Shown in pieces: positions 24,664 to 32,928 of a stretch of 64,000 nt of DNA. The DNA is taken from contig NZ_KE386573.1 of assembly GCF_000427685.1 (NCBI RefSeq), forward strand, positions 2,774,938 to 2,838,937, read 5' to 3'. The first letter of the stretch is position 1; the number at the start of each line of letters is the position of its first letter. The DNA is from Haloplanus natans DSM 17983 (GTDB lineage Archaea > Halobacteriota > Halobacteria > Halobacteriales > Haloferacaceae). A model generated the notes under the pieces. It saw nothing but the letters and a program-made list of their open reading frames with translations. It was not told the origin of the DNA and ran no database searches. The position numbers and the translations under genes were made by a program.

Positions 24664-26493
24664 ATGGCCGACGACAGCATCGCGGTCGTCGACCTCGACC
24701 GGTGTCAACCCGACCGCTGTAACTACGAGTGTGCGAACTTCTGCCCCCCGAATCGGACGGGCGAGGAGTGTATCGTCACCCTCGACGAACGACACGACGA
24801 CCCCGACCTCTACGAGGGTGGCCCGGACCAGATCAGCATCTCGGAGGAACTCTGTCTGGGCGAGACCTGCGGCATCTGCGTCGAGAAATGCCCCTTCGAC
24901 GCCATCGAGATCATCAACCTTCCCTCCGAACTGACCGAGGACCCGGTGCACCGCTACGGCGAGAACGCCTTCTCGCTCTACGGGCTGCCGGTCCCCGAGT
25001 CGGGGACGGTGACGGGGCTGCTCGGGCCCAACGGGATCGGAAAGTCCACCGCGGTCCACGCCCTCGCGGGCGAGATGGTGCCCAATCTCGGGCGGTACGA
25101 CGCCGACCCGGACTGGGAGACGGTGCTGGACCGATATCGGGGGACCGCGCTCCAGACCTACCTCGAACGGCTGATGGACGACGACATCTCGGTCGCCCGC
25201 AAGCCCCAGTACATCGACCGCATCCCGGACCAGTTCGGCGGGAAGACCCGCGACCTGCTGGAAGGGACGGACGAACGCGACGTCGTCGACGACCTGGTCG
25301 ATCGGCTCTCGATCCGGGCGGTGATCGACCAGCCCATCGATACGCTCTCCGGCGGCGAACTCCAGCGAGTCGCGCTCGCGGCGACACTCGCCCGTGACGC
25401 CGACTTCTACTTCCTCGACGAGATCACTCCCTACCTCGACATCGGGCAACGCGTCACCGCGGCCAGACTGATCCGCGAACTCGCCGAGGAGGGCGACCGT
25501 TCGATGCTCGTCGTCGAACACGATCTGGCCGTTCTCGACCTGCTTGCCGACCGTCTCCACGTCGCCTACGGCGAACCCGGGGCGTACGGCGTCGTCACCG
25601 ACCCCAAATCGGTGCGAAACGGTATCAACGAGTATCTCAAGGGCTACCTCGACAACGAGAATATGCGCATCCGCCCGAACGAAATCACGTTCGAGGAACA
25701 CGCCCCGCGGGAGTCGGTGACCGGGACGCCGCTGGTCGAGTACCCCGACCTCTCGAAGTCCTACGGCGAGGGCGAGTTCTCGCTCGACGTGGCGGGCGGC
25801 ACCATCTACAAAAGCGAGGTGCTGGGCGTGGTCGGCCCGAACGGGATCGGGAAGTCGACGCTCGCGAAACTGTTCGCGGGATCGCTCGACCCCGACGAGG
25901 GGGATCTGGATTTCCGCCTCGATATCGCCTACAAACCCCAGTATGTCGAGGTGGATCAGCCGATGCGCGTCGACACCTTCCTCTCCTCGATCACCGACGA
26001 CTTCGGCACCTCCTTCTGGAATACGGAGATCGCCAAGCCGCTGCAGTTAGAGCGTATCATGGAACAGCAGTTGACGGACCTCTCGGGCGGGGAGCGCCAG
26101 CGGGTCGCCATCGCAGCCTGCCTGTCGAAGGAGGCCGACCTCTACCTGCTGGACGAACCGTCGGCCCACCTCGACGTCGAACAACGGGTGCAAGCGACCT
26201 CCGCGATCCGGCGGTACGCCGAGAACCACGACGCGACGGCGATGGTCATCGACCACGACATCTACATGATCGATCTGCTGGCCGACCGCCTGATGGTGTT
26301 CGACGGCGAACCCGCCGAACACGGTCACGCCTCGCAACCGCAGGACATGCGTTCGGGGATGAACGACTTCCTCGCGGATCTGGACATCACGTTCCGCCGC
26401 GACGAGCGGACGGGCCGCCCCCGAATCAACAAGCCCGAGAGCCAACTCGACCGCGAACAGAAGCGGGCGGGCGAATACTACTACGCCCCCTGA
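24664..26493 (+). CDS. ABCE1/Rli1 ribosome-recycling ATPase
   Basis: 609 residues from the ATG at 24664. The N-terminal Fe-S domain has two cysteine clusters (CQPDRCNYECANFCPP and CLGETCGICVEKCPFDAIEI) for two 4Fe-4S centres. Two ABC domains follow, each with Walker A GPNGIGKST and signatures LSGGELQR and LSGGERQR. The hinge regions are typical of ABCE1. It splits post-termination ribosomes with aRF1/aPelota and is essential in archaea. Length and all motifs are complete. Confidence 0.96.
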   Translation: MADDSIAVVDLDRCQPDRCNYECANFCPPNRTGEECIVTLDERHDDPDLYEGGPDQISISEELCLGETCGICVEKCPFDAIEIINLPSELTEDPVHRYGENAFSLYGLPVPESGTVTGLLGPNGIGKSTAVHALAGEMVPNLGRYDADPDWETVLDRYRGTALQTYLERLMDDDISVARKPQYIDRIPDQFGGKTRDLLEGTDERDVVDDLVDRLSIRAVIDQPIDTLSGGELQRVALAATLARDADFYFLDEITPYLDIGQRVTAARLIRELAEEGDRSMLVVEHDLAVLDLLADRLHVAYGEPGAYGVVTDPKSVRNGINEYLKGYLDNENMRIRPNEITFEEHAPRESVTGTPLVEYPDLSKSYGEGEFSLDVAGGTIYKSEVLGVVGPNGIGKSTLAKLFAGSLDPDEGDLDFRLDIAYKPQYVEVDQPMRVDTFLSSITDDFGTSFWNTEIAKPLQLERIMEQQLTDLSGGERQRVAIAACLSKEADLYLLDEPSAHLDVEQRVQATSAIRRYAENHDATAMVIDHDIYMIDLLADRLMVFDGEPAEHGHASQPQDMRSGMNDFLADLDITFRRDERTGRPRINKPESQLDREQKRAGEYYYAP

Positions 26494-26598
26494 ACTGGCC
26501 CGTCGCCCCACGCTGTCTCCGTGGCCCGTCGCCCCACGCCGTGGTCGTCCGCTCGCCACGCACGACCGCTGTAGCGTTAACTCGATTCCGGTCGAGGG

Positions 26599-26730
26599 AT
26601 GGGTATGGGGGAGCCCATCGACGCCGACACGAACCGGACCGACGAGCAGACCCGTCCCCGATTTCGGGGCTGCGTATTCTGTTACACCGCCGAACTCGCC
26701 GCCTACGGCGTCCGGAAGCTACGTCGGTAG
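26599..26730 (+). CDS. Possible 43-residue microprotein with CxxC
   Basis: Short ORF from the ATG at 26599: a polar N-terminus, then RPRFRGCVFCYTAELAAYGV and a basic end RKLRR. One CxxC pair only, so at best half a zinc site per chain. There is a gap of about 100 bases after ABCE1 containing a 17-base repeat (ggcccgtcgccccacgc, twice). Coding status is uncertain and I do not recognise it. Confidence 0.35.
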   Translation: MGMGEPIDADTNRTDEQTRPRFRGCVFCYTAELAAYGVRKLRR

Positions 26731-26895
26731 GCGATCGACCGTCCGCCGCCGGGCCCTGGATTAGCTGATTGAGGCGCTAAGCCCCCTTCCTCAGCGAGCG
26801 ACCAACGGGAGCGAGCAGGGAGGGGATACAGCGCCGCACAGTTCTCAAACACCTTCGACGCTCGGCTCACAGGCCAACGCTTCACCAATACCATT

Positions 26896-27045
26896 ATGCG
26901 TACAACGGGCATACCGTGCATTACGGTGAAACGGAAGACGATCACCATCCGGGAGAACCAAGACGAGTGGATAGAGGACCAACACCTCAACCTCTCGTCG
27001 TTCGTTCGAGAGCAGTTGGACGAACTCATCGAGGAACGAGAGTAA
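26896..27045 (+). CDS. Small ribbon-helix-helix-like protein preceding tnpB
   Basis: 49 residues from the ATG at 26896: a strand, ITVKRKTITIRENQDEWIE, then helices HLNLSSFVREQLDELIEE. This is the ribbon-helix-helix layout found in many haloarchaeal small ORFs placed just before tnpB. The stop lies 3 bases before the tnpB ATG, so the two are coupled. A DNA-binding autoregulator of the element is inferred. Confidence 0.7.
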   Translation: MRTTGIPCITVKRKTITIRENQDEWIEDQHLNLSSFVREQLDELIEERE

Positions 27046-27048
27046 CGG

Positions 27049-28347
27049 ATGTACTACGCCTACAAGTACCGTCTCAAGCCGTCCGACGCCCACCGCGAGG
27101 AGTTGGACCGCCACCGAGACATTTGTAGGCAACTGTACAACCACACGCTCTACCGCCTCAACGAGTACCAAGACGAACACGGCGAACTGCCGTCCATGAC
27201 CATCCTGCGGTCGGAACTCCCCGACCTCAAGAAGTGGTGGGACGGCCTCTCGGACGTGTACTCGAAGGTTCTCCAAACCGTTGTAGAAAGATTGTTCGAC
27301 AATCTCAAAGGCCTCTCCGCACTCAAGGAGAACGGCTACGGCGTCGGGCAACTCAAGTGGAAGCCGCCACGGGAGTTCCGCAGTTTCACGTACAGTCAAT
27401 CTGGCTTCAAGCTCGACAAGAAGGGCGGTCAGACTGTCCTGTCCCTCTCGAAACTCGCGGACATACCAATTCGGCTCCACCGTGCCATCCCCGACGATGC
27501 CACACTCAAGCAGGTCACGGTCAAGAAGGAACCGACGGGCGAGTGGTTCGCCACGTTCGGCGTCCAAATGGACCGCGAACCGCCTAAACCGCCTGAGAAA
27601 CCCGAGCAGTGCGTCGGTATCGACGTGGGCATACTCAAGTACGCCCACGACACGGACGGCACGGCGGTCGGGTCGCTCGACCTCTCAGACGAACGTGACC
27701 GCTTGGAACGCGAGCAACGGAAGCTCTCGCGCAAACAGCACGGGTCGAACAACTACGAGAAGCAACGACGGCGCGTTGCGGAGTGTCACGCCGACCTCCG
27801 ACGGAAGCGCCACGACTTCCTCCACAAACTCTCGAACTACTACGCTCGGGAGTACGACTTTGTGGCGGTCGAAGACTTGAACGTGAAGGGGATGATGGAG
27901 TCGCCGTCGAACAGCCGCAACACCGCGTCCGCCGCGTGGCGAACGTTCATCTCGTTGCTCAAATACAAGTGCAAACGAGAAGGGACACATTTCGTCGCGG
28001 TCAACCCTAGAGGGACGACCAAGGAGTGCGCGTCGTGCGGCGTTTCGACCGACAAGCCGTTGTGGGTGCGCGAACACTCCTGTCCTGCCTGCGGTTTCGA
28101 GGCGGACAGGGATGCGAACGCGGCGTGGAACATTCTTTCTCGCGGCCTCGAAGATGTAGGAGTGGGATACTCCGAATCAACGTCCCCAGAAATCTTCAAT
28201 TTCTGGTGTGCGGACGAATCGTGTAGCGATTCGTCAACGCCTGTGGAGACTGCGCTCCCTGTGGACATCCCGGTGTCTGCAAAGCGCGTCGTGCAAGCAG
28301 GAAGCCCTACCCTCAAGGAGCGAACGGCGCAAGCCGTGAGCGAGTAG
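27049..28347 (+). CDS. tnpB: TnpB RNA-guided endonuclease, intact
   Basis: 432 residues. RuvC-like triad: Asp192 (GIDVG), Glu275 (VAVEDL) and Asp355 (DRDANAAWNI). The zinc finger has Cys327/330 (CASC) and Cys345/348 (CPAC). The N-terminal helix-turn region begins YYAYKYRLKPS, as usual. All catalytic residues are present, so it should be an active RNA-guided DNA nuclease of the Cas12-ancestor family. The last 100 codons overlap the predicted right-end guide RNA. It belongs to a lineage different from the tnpB genes at 54936 and 58022. Confidence 0.93.
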   Translation: MYYAYKYRLKPSDAHREELDRHRDICRQLYNHTLYRLNEYQDEHGELPSMTILRSELPDLKKWWDGLSDVYSKVLQTVVERLFDNLKGLSALKENGYGVGQLKWKPPREFRSFTYSQSGFKLDKKGGQTVLSLSKLADIPIRLHRAIPDDATLKQVTVKKEPTGEWFATFGVQMDREPPKPPEKPEQCVGIDVGILKYAHDTDGTAVGSLDLSDERDRLEREQRKLSRKQHGSNNYEKQRRRVAECHADLRRKRHDFLHKLSNYYAREYDFVAVEDLNVKGMMESPSNSRNTASAAWRTFISLLKYKCKREGTHFVAVNPRGTTKECASCGVSTDKPLWVREHSCPACGFEADRDANAAWNILSRGLEDVGVGYSESTSPEIFNFWCADESCSDSSTPVETALPVDIPVSAKRVVQAGSPTLKERTAQAVSE

Positions 28348-28357
28348 GGTAGGGTAG
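28225..28357 (+). ncRNA. Predicted right-end guide RNA (reRNA/sotRNA) of tnpB element
   Basis: The tnpB 3' end forms a nested hairpin: outer stem ccctaccct (28305-28313) with agggtaggg (28346-28354), inner stem acggc-GCAA-gccgt (28324-28337) capped by a GNRA loop. The tnpB stop lies in the outer stem. IS1341-type genes of Halobacterium salinarum produce such sense-overlapping RNAs, and TnpB uses its right-end RNA as guide. The 5' boundary is a guess; the guide would begin just after 28357. Confidence 0.55.
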
Positions 28358-28369
28358 TTCACAGGTACA

Positions 28370-28672
28370 ACCCAAGACCCCGTAACAGGGGCAGAAGGTG
28401 AACGCCTCGAAGGAGGACCGCAGTGACCCGACGCCCGTCCGACATGGCGGACGGGAGAGAAGACCAAGTAACGGGTCTCGTGTAAACGAGGCTCACGAAC
28501 CCGGGAACCAGTGCCGGTCGTGAGGGTCGTGAAACGCATCTCCCGCCCGAATCCAAATCGTGGGGACCGACCGATGACCTCGCCCGAGAGCGACGGCATC
28601 GGATTCACGTTGCCGACACCCCGGACGAAAGGGGCCTCGAGAGACGATGGTACAGGGAGTGTCCGAGGCCCA
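28370..28672 (+). ncRNA. Candidate structured RNA of unknown class
   Basis: About 300 bases with at least eight short-loop hairpins and no open frame that looks coding. Stems: 28378-28391 (cccc/gggg), 28405-28416 (cctc-GAAG-gagg), 28434-28455 (cccgtccg/cggacggg, 8 bp), 28475-28492 (gtctcgt-GTAA-acgaggc), 28494-28522 (cacg/cgtg with inner cgg/ccg), 28571-28602 (ccgatg/catcgg), 28619-28634 (cccc/gggg) and 28633-28670 (ggcctcg/cgaggcc); the last two overlap by 2 bases. GNRA-type loops appear in the + orientation. It lacks RNase P and SRP RNA consensus strings. It could be the insertion target of the tnpB element or part of it. Confidence 0.4.
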
Positions 28673-28965
28673 TCAGGACGGTAGAACTGTAGGTTTGAAT
28701 ATGTCAGGGTCGATCACAATATTTTCACCATCGTAGTGCATAAAATGCAATCTGGCCGATAGTATTAAATTGTTGACCTTCCACATTAGTGTGGGCACCG
28801 CGACATCGGCCCCAACAGAGGCACCCTGTTTCATCTCCCGGTGGCCCGCCGACCTTCCGTTTTCGATCGGACGACGTTCACACGCGAGAAGGGTCGACAG
28901 CCTCGGTCAGGACGTACGCATCGGGGGAGCCGACACGGCGAAATCCTGCGAGCGACCGGTGGGTA
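28673..28965. other. AT-richer stretch with no recognisable gene
   Basis: No supported coding region. Around 28684-28790 the DNA is clearly more AT-rich than its surroundings (for example cacaatattttcacc) and includes small inverted repeats such as gcataaaatgc and ccacattagtgtgg. It is probably the edge of old mobile DNA upstream of the decayed hicB. Confidence 0.5.
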
Positions 28966-29170
28966 CGAACGGGGGGAGTACCACTGCCACGGACCTCGAA
29001 ACTGGACTGGCCCGCGGTGGGGACAGCCGTGCCGAGGCGCTCGCACAACTCGCCGAAGTTCTCGCGCTTCACGAAGGCGACAGTGAGCGGAGCGACGACC
29101 CGGACGCCTTCCTGCAGGACGAACTCGGCATCGAACCGAGCGACGAGGACTGGGACCTCTCGGAGTTATA
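28966..29170 (+). pseudogene. Truncated hicB copy
   Basis: Encodes TATDLETGLARGG, RAEALAQLAEVLALHEGD and DELGIEPSDED, nearly identical to residues about 23-80 of the intact HicB at 29278, but without a matching N-terminus or start codon. It runs into unrelated sequence after a perfect hairpin (ctcggagt-tat-actccgag). It arose by tandem duplication of the hicB region, and only the downstream copy keeps its hicA partner. Confidence 0.7.
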
Positions 29171-29277
29171 CTCCGAGGCGCCTCAGAATTTTGATTGGCT
29201 CGCCGGGTGGGTACGTCTGCCGGGCGAAGAGGGCTCGGCCGAAGGCTTATCATCAACGTCGGCCCTACTTCGCAGTA

Positions 29278-29544
29278 ATGGCGAGCGCGACGCGTGACCA
29301 CGACGAGGCGGAGGGAATCGTCTTCCACCGCGAGGACGACGGGAGTGTCACCGCCGAAGACCTCGAAACGGGACTGGCCCGCGGCGGCGACACCCGTGCC
29401 GAGGCGCTCGCACAGCTCGCCGAAGTTCTTGCACTCCACGAAGGCGACGGTGAGCGGATCGACGACCCGGACGCCTTCCTGCGGGACGAACTCGGCATCG
29501 AACCGAGCGACGAGGACCGGGACCGTCCCGACTTCCTGCAGTAG
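29278..29544 (+). CDS. hicB: HicB-family antitoxin
   Basis: 88 residues from the ATG at 29278. HicB-like partial RNase H fold: EGIVFHREDDGSVTAEDLETGLARGG (strand-strand-helix with the conserved ATG/ARGG-type turn) and EALAQLAEVLALHEG. The C-terminal tail is acidic. HicB proteins neutralise HicA and often repress the operon. The stop lies 3 bases before the ATG of hicA. A TATA-like gcttatcat is about 25 bases upstream. Confidence 0.82.
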   Translation: MASATRDHDEAEGIVFHREDDGSVTAEDLETGLARGGDTRAEALAQLAEVLALHEGDGERIDDPDAFLRDELGIEPSDEDRDRPDFLQ

Positions 29545-29547
29545 TTG

Positions 29548-29793
29548 ATGGTTCGGACGACGTTCTCCGGCCGTGAGATCATTGCCGTCCTGCGGAGTTT
29601 CGGGTACGTCCCCGTCTCTCGGAGCGGGAGCCACGTTCGACTGCGGTACGAAAATACGGACACGGGCGAAGTTCGGAACGTCGACGCGCCGATGCACGAC
29701 GAGGTGAAAATCGGGACGCTTCGCTCGATTGCCGGCCAGTGCGGTGCAGAGGATTTTCAAGAGTGGTGTCGCTGGATCGATGACCACGCCTGA
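29548..29793 (+). CDS. hicA: HicA-family mRNA interferase toxin
   Basis: 81 residues from the ATG at 29548 (an in-frame TTG lies just before). The double-stranded-RNA-binding-like HicA fold is seen in TFSGREIIAVLRSFGYVPVSRSGSHVRLRY, with the catalytic His in GSHV. The second half, NVDAPMHDEVKIGTLRSIAGQCG, is the standard VPxHxExxxGTLxxI region. It is a translation-independent mRNA-cleaving toxin, balanced by the upstream HicB. The pair looks intact. Confidence 0.85.
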   Translation: MVRTTFSGREIIAVLRSFGYVPVSRSGSHVRLRYENTDTGEVRNVDAPMHDEVKIGTLRSIAGQCGAEDFQEWCRWIDDHA

Positions 29794-29970
29794 TGGCACT
29801 CTCGAACGTCCGTCACGAGGAGAACGACCGTGTGTCGGAGACATGGACGGAACCCACGGAATAGTTCGCGCAGAAACGGGATTCGTTTCTGACCGGAACG
29901 AAAGGTAAACTGTCGAGTGAGAAGCTATACCCGGCGTTACCCCGATATTTCGAGGAATGTCAGAAGTCCG

Positions 29971-29985
29971 ATGGACTCGCCGGGA
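29971..29985. repeat. Duplicated 3' end of tRNA-Ala (att-like)
   Basis: atggactcgccggga repeats exactly the 3'-terminal 14 bases of tRNA-Ala plus one flanking base (30045-30059). It lies 60 bases beyond the tRNA 3' end, in the same orientation. Duplication of a tRNA 3' end is the footprint of integrase-mediated insertion. No integrase gene is present in the window. Confidence 0.55.
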
Positions 29986-30045
29986 GTGCCGTGAGCGAAG
30001 CGAACGGCACGTCGGCGAGGGAACGAGACGAACGAAGTGAGCGCA

Positions 30046-30117
30046 TGGACTCGCCGGGATTTGAACCCGGGGCCTCTTCCTTGCGAAGGAAGCGATCTGC
30101 CACTGATCTACGAGCCC
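30046..30117 (-). tRNA. tRNA-Ala (anticodon CGC)
   Basis: 72 bases on the minus strand. The acceptor stem GGGCTCG pairs with CGAGTCC and includes the G3:U70 alanine identity pair. The anticodon arm CTTCC-TTCGCAA-GGAAG gives anticodon CGC. The T arm contains GGTTCAAATCC. The discriminator is A and CCA is not encoded. No intron. Confidence 0.95.
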
Positions 30118-30194
30118 GCACTGAAGCCGAACCGTCCAGCGTACTTGTATGCTTCCCTTTGGACGTGAAAACGCCTTAGCGCGGTGCCCTGGCG

Positions 30195-30503
30195 TCAGTC
30201 CTCGAGAACGATCTCGATGCTGACGTCGTTGGGCACCTGAATGCGCATGAGCTGGCGCAGCGCGCGTTCGTCCGCGTCGATGTCGATGAGGCGCTTGTGC
30301 ACCCGCATCTCCCAGTGTTCCCAGGTGGCAGTTCCCTCACCGTCGGGGGACTTCCGCGCCGGGACTTCGAGCGTCTTCGTCGGTAGCGGGATCGGGCCGC
30401 TGAGACTGACGCCCGTCTTGCTCGCGATGTCGCGGACTTCGTCGCAGATACCGTCGAGATCCTCGGGGCTCGTGCCCGCCAGGCGAACGCGTGCCTGCTG
30501 CAT
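30195..30503 (-). CDS. rpsJ: 30S ribosomal protein uS10
   Basis: 102 residues: [21 protein letters not shown], the loop [15 protein letters not shown], and [15 protein letters not shown] are classic uS10. Its start lies directly after the tuf stop on the same strand, so rpsJ is the last gene of the tuf transcript, as in the canonical str operon. It binds 16S rRNA in the small-subunit head. Confidence 0.97.
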   Translation of the reverse strand: MQQARVRLAGTSPEDLDGICDEVRDIASKTGVSLSGPIPLPTKTLEVPARKSPDGEGTATWEHWEMRVHKRLIDIDADERALRQLMRIQVPNDVSIEIVLED

Positions 30504-31769
30504 CTATCGCTCGTTGACCGAGAGCACTTTGCCGGCCGCGATGGTCTGACCCATGTCGCGGATGGCGAAGCTGCCGAGCTCCGGAATCTCGGACGACGGC
30601 TCGATGCTGAGGGGCTTCTGCGGGCGGACGGTCACGACCGCGGCGTCGCCGGACTTGATGAAGTCCGGGTTCTCCTCGGCGACCTCGCCGCTCGCGGGGT
30701 CGAGTTTCTGGTCGATGGACTCGATGGTACACGCGACCTGCGCCGTGTGGGCGTGGAAGACCGGCGTGTAGCCCGCCGTGATCACGGAGGGGTGCTGCAT
30801 GACGACGACCTGCGCCTGGAACGTCTCGGCAACCGACGGCGGGTCGTCGGCCGGGCCACACACGTCACCGCGACGGATGTCGTCCTTACCGATGCCACGA
30901 ACGTTGAACCCGACGTTGTCGCCGGGGCCGGCCTCGGGCACCTCTTCGTGGTGCATCTCGATGGTCTTGACCTCGCCACCGACGTCCGAGGGCTGGAACG
31001 ACACGTTGTCGCCGACGTTCATGACACCCGTCTCGACGCGGCCGACCGGGACCGTCCCGATGCCCGAGATGGTGTAGACGTCCTGGATCGGCAGGCGAAG
31101 CGGGGCGTCCGTCGGCGGCTCCGTCTCCGGCAGGTTGTTCAGGGCCTCGAGCAGCGTCGGGCCGTCGAACCAGTCCATGTTCCCGGACTTCTCGGCGACG
31201 TTGTCGCCTTCGAAGGCCGAAATCGGAATGAAGGACGCGTCCTCCGTGCCAAAGCGGACCTGCTTGAGGAGCTGTTTGACCTCCTCGGTGACTTCCTTGA
31301 AAGTGTCCTCCGAGTAGTCGACGATGTCCATCTTGTTCACGCCGATGATCAGCTCGTTGATCCCGAGCGTGCGGGCCAGGAAGACGTGCTCGCGGGTCTG
31401 GGGCGCGACGCCGTCGTCGGCCGCGACGACGAGCACCGCGTTGTCGGCCTGGGACGCCCCGGTGATCATGTTCTTCACGAAGTCACGGTGACCCGGACAG
31501 TCGACGATGGTGAAGAAGTACTCGTCGGTGTCGAACTCCTGGTGGGCGATGTCGATGGTGACACCACGCTCTCGCTCCTCTGCGAGGTTGTCCATGACGT
31601 AGGCGAACTCGAAGCCACCCTTGCCCTTCTCCTCGGCTTCCTCGCGGTACTGCTCGATTACGTGCTCCGGTACGGACCCTGTCTCGAACAGGAGTCGCCC
31701 GACGAGCGTGCTCTTGCCGTGGTCGACGTGGCCGATGATGGCCAGATTCTGGTGCGGTTTGTCACTCAT
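30504..31769 (-). CDS. tuf: Translation elongation factor EF-1alpha
   Basis: 421 residues. GTPase motifs: GHVDHGKST (G1), the switch I region [19 protein letters not shown] (G3), and NKMDIVDY (G4). Domains II and III follow ([25 protein letters not shown]). It delivers aminoacyl-tRNA to the ribosome. Full length, typical of archaea. It is preceded by its own AT-richer upstream region and followed without a gap by rpsJ. Confidence 0.98.
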   Translation of the reverse strand: MSDKPHQNLAIIGHVDHGKSTLVGRLLFETGSVPEHVIEQYREEAEEKGKGGFEFAYVMDNLAEERERGVTIDIAHQEFDTDEYFFTIVDCPGHRDFVKNMITGASQADNAVLVVAADDGVAPQTREHVFLARTLGINELIIGVNKMDIVDYSEDTFKEVTEEVKQLLKQVRFGTEDASFIPISAFEGDNVAEKSGNMDWFDGPTLLEALNNLPETEPPTDAPLRLPIQDVYTISGIGTVPVGRVETGVMNVGDNVSFQPSDVGGEVKTIEMHHEEVPEAGPGDNVGFNVRGIGKDDIRRGDVCGPADDPPSVAETFQAQVVVMQHPSVITAGYTPVFHAHTAQVACTIESIDQKLDPASGEVAEENPDFIKSGDAAVVTVRPQKPLSIEPSSEIPELGSFAIRDMGQTIAAGKVLSVNER

Positions 31770-31980
31770 GGTGGAATCACGCGCTAAGGCGCTTGGTGAC
31801 GACTATTTGCCCCGAGCAACCTAAAACCATTTCGATACACATCACAGAACTCACCGACGCCGTCTTGCGGTTTGTGATGCCATACCGCACGACGGGGCGG
31901 GAACGGATGACCTCGACGACGCGGAGGGGAGAAGGGGCGCCGCGACGGGTGGACGACTCGAAACGGGGTACGGCGACCGC

Positions 31981-32928
31981 TCACTCCAGTCGGGTCACGT
32001 CCGAGAGAATCGCCGTCGCCGTCTCCGGCCCACCCGCGCCGCGCCCGCTCAGATGCAGTTGTCCGGCGTGCACCGTGTCGAACTGGACGATGTTTCGCGT
32101 CCCGGTGACCGCCAGCGCGTCGTGTTGGGGGACGAGTCGGGGGCCGACCCGGACGCCGTCGGCCGTCGCCTCGCCGATCAGTCGGACGGTCCGGCCGTCC
32201 TCCGCCGCCAAATCGAGCGCGCTCGACGGAATCGACCGGATACCCTCCACCTCGGCGTCGTCGAGGCTGTACACCTGTTCGCCGTCGCTCAACACGTTCG
32301 CGAGGATGACGAACTTCAGTGCCGCGTCCGTCCCCTCCACGTCGAAAGCGGGGTCGGCCTCGGCGACGCCTAAGTCCTGTGCCTCCGCGAGTACGTGCTC
32401 GTACCCCAGCCCTTCGGCGGCCATCCGCGAGAGGATGAAGTTGGCCGTCCCGTTGAGGACGCCGCGGGCCGCCGTGATCTGATCCGGTCCGAAGTCCGCG
32501 ATGGTCGAGAGGATGGGGATAGCGCCGCCGACGGCGGCTTCGAACTGCACCGTCCCACCGCTCTCCGCTTCGAGCGCACGCAGGTCGGCGTACCGCTCGG
32601 CGACGGGGCCTTTGTTCGCCAGGACGACGTGTCGGTCACGCTCCAGGGCCGCGCGGACGTGCGAGAAGCCGGGGTCCGCGTCGCCGAGCGTCGTCGGCGT
32701 CGCCTCGACGAGGACGTCGTAGTCGGCCGCGAGCGCGTCCGCGGGGTCACCGCCCCCGACGACGCCCTCGCGCTCCTTCCGATCGAAGATGGCGTCGGCG
32801 TCCAACCCGCTCGGGTCGACGGCCGACGACTGCGAGTCCGCGACGGCGACGACGGCGTGGCCGTACTCCGGTGCGAGTTCGACCACCGACCGGCCGACGG
32901 CGCCGACACCGATGACGGCGAGTCTCAT
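31981..32928 (-). CDS. hom: Homoserine dehydrogenase
   Basis: 315 residues from the ATG at 32928 (MRLAVIGVGAVGRSVVEL), which begins at the NAD(P)-binding GxGxxG strand. The catalytic region includes LANKGPVAERYADL, GGTVQFEAAVGGAIPIL (the homoserine-site GG motif), LNGTANFILSRM and EADPAFDVEGTDAA. It reduces aspartate semialdehyde to homoserine for threonine and methionine. Its start overlaps the stop of the ACT-protein gene by 4 bases, so that protein probably regulates it. Confidence 0.93.
   Translation of the reverse strand: MRLAVIGVGAVGRSVVELAPEYGHAVVAVADSQSSAVDPSGLDADAIFDRKEREGVVGGGDPADALAADYDVLVEATPTTLGDADPGFSHVRAALERDRHVVLANKGPVAERYADLRALEAESGGTVQFEAAVGGAIPILSTIADFGPDQITAARGVLNGTANFILSRMAAEGLGYEHVLAEAQDLGVAEADPAFDVEGTDAALKFVILANVLSDGEQVYSLDDAEVEGIRSIPSSALDLAAEDGRTVRLIGEATADGVRVGPRLVPQHDALAVTGTRNIVQFDTVHAGQLHLSGRGAGGPETATAILSDVTRLE

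Larger units (their letters stand above)
26773..28357 (+). mobile_element. IS200/IS605-superfamily element, tnpB-only (IS1341-type)
   Basis: The left end is marked by a long stem (ggcgct at 26773-26778 with agcgcc at 26830-26835, enclosing a C-rich/G-rich pair). The right end is marked by ccctaccct (28305-28313) pairing with agggtaggg (28346-28354). It contains a small RHH-like gene and an intact tnpB but no tnpA, so it cannot move without help in trans. Exact ends are uncertain by some bases, because this superfamily makes no target duplication or terminal inverted repeats. Confidence 0.75.

Noticed and set aside
28370-28672. RNase P RNA or SRP RNA as identity of the structured region
   Set aside because: The conserved strings expected for those RNAs were looked for on both strands and not found; the region is left as unknown.
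29195-29210. ggctcgccggg near the truncated hicB as a further copy of the tRNA-Ala att
   Set aside because: Only about 9-10 bases match, which is expected by chance in this GC-rich sequence.
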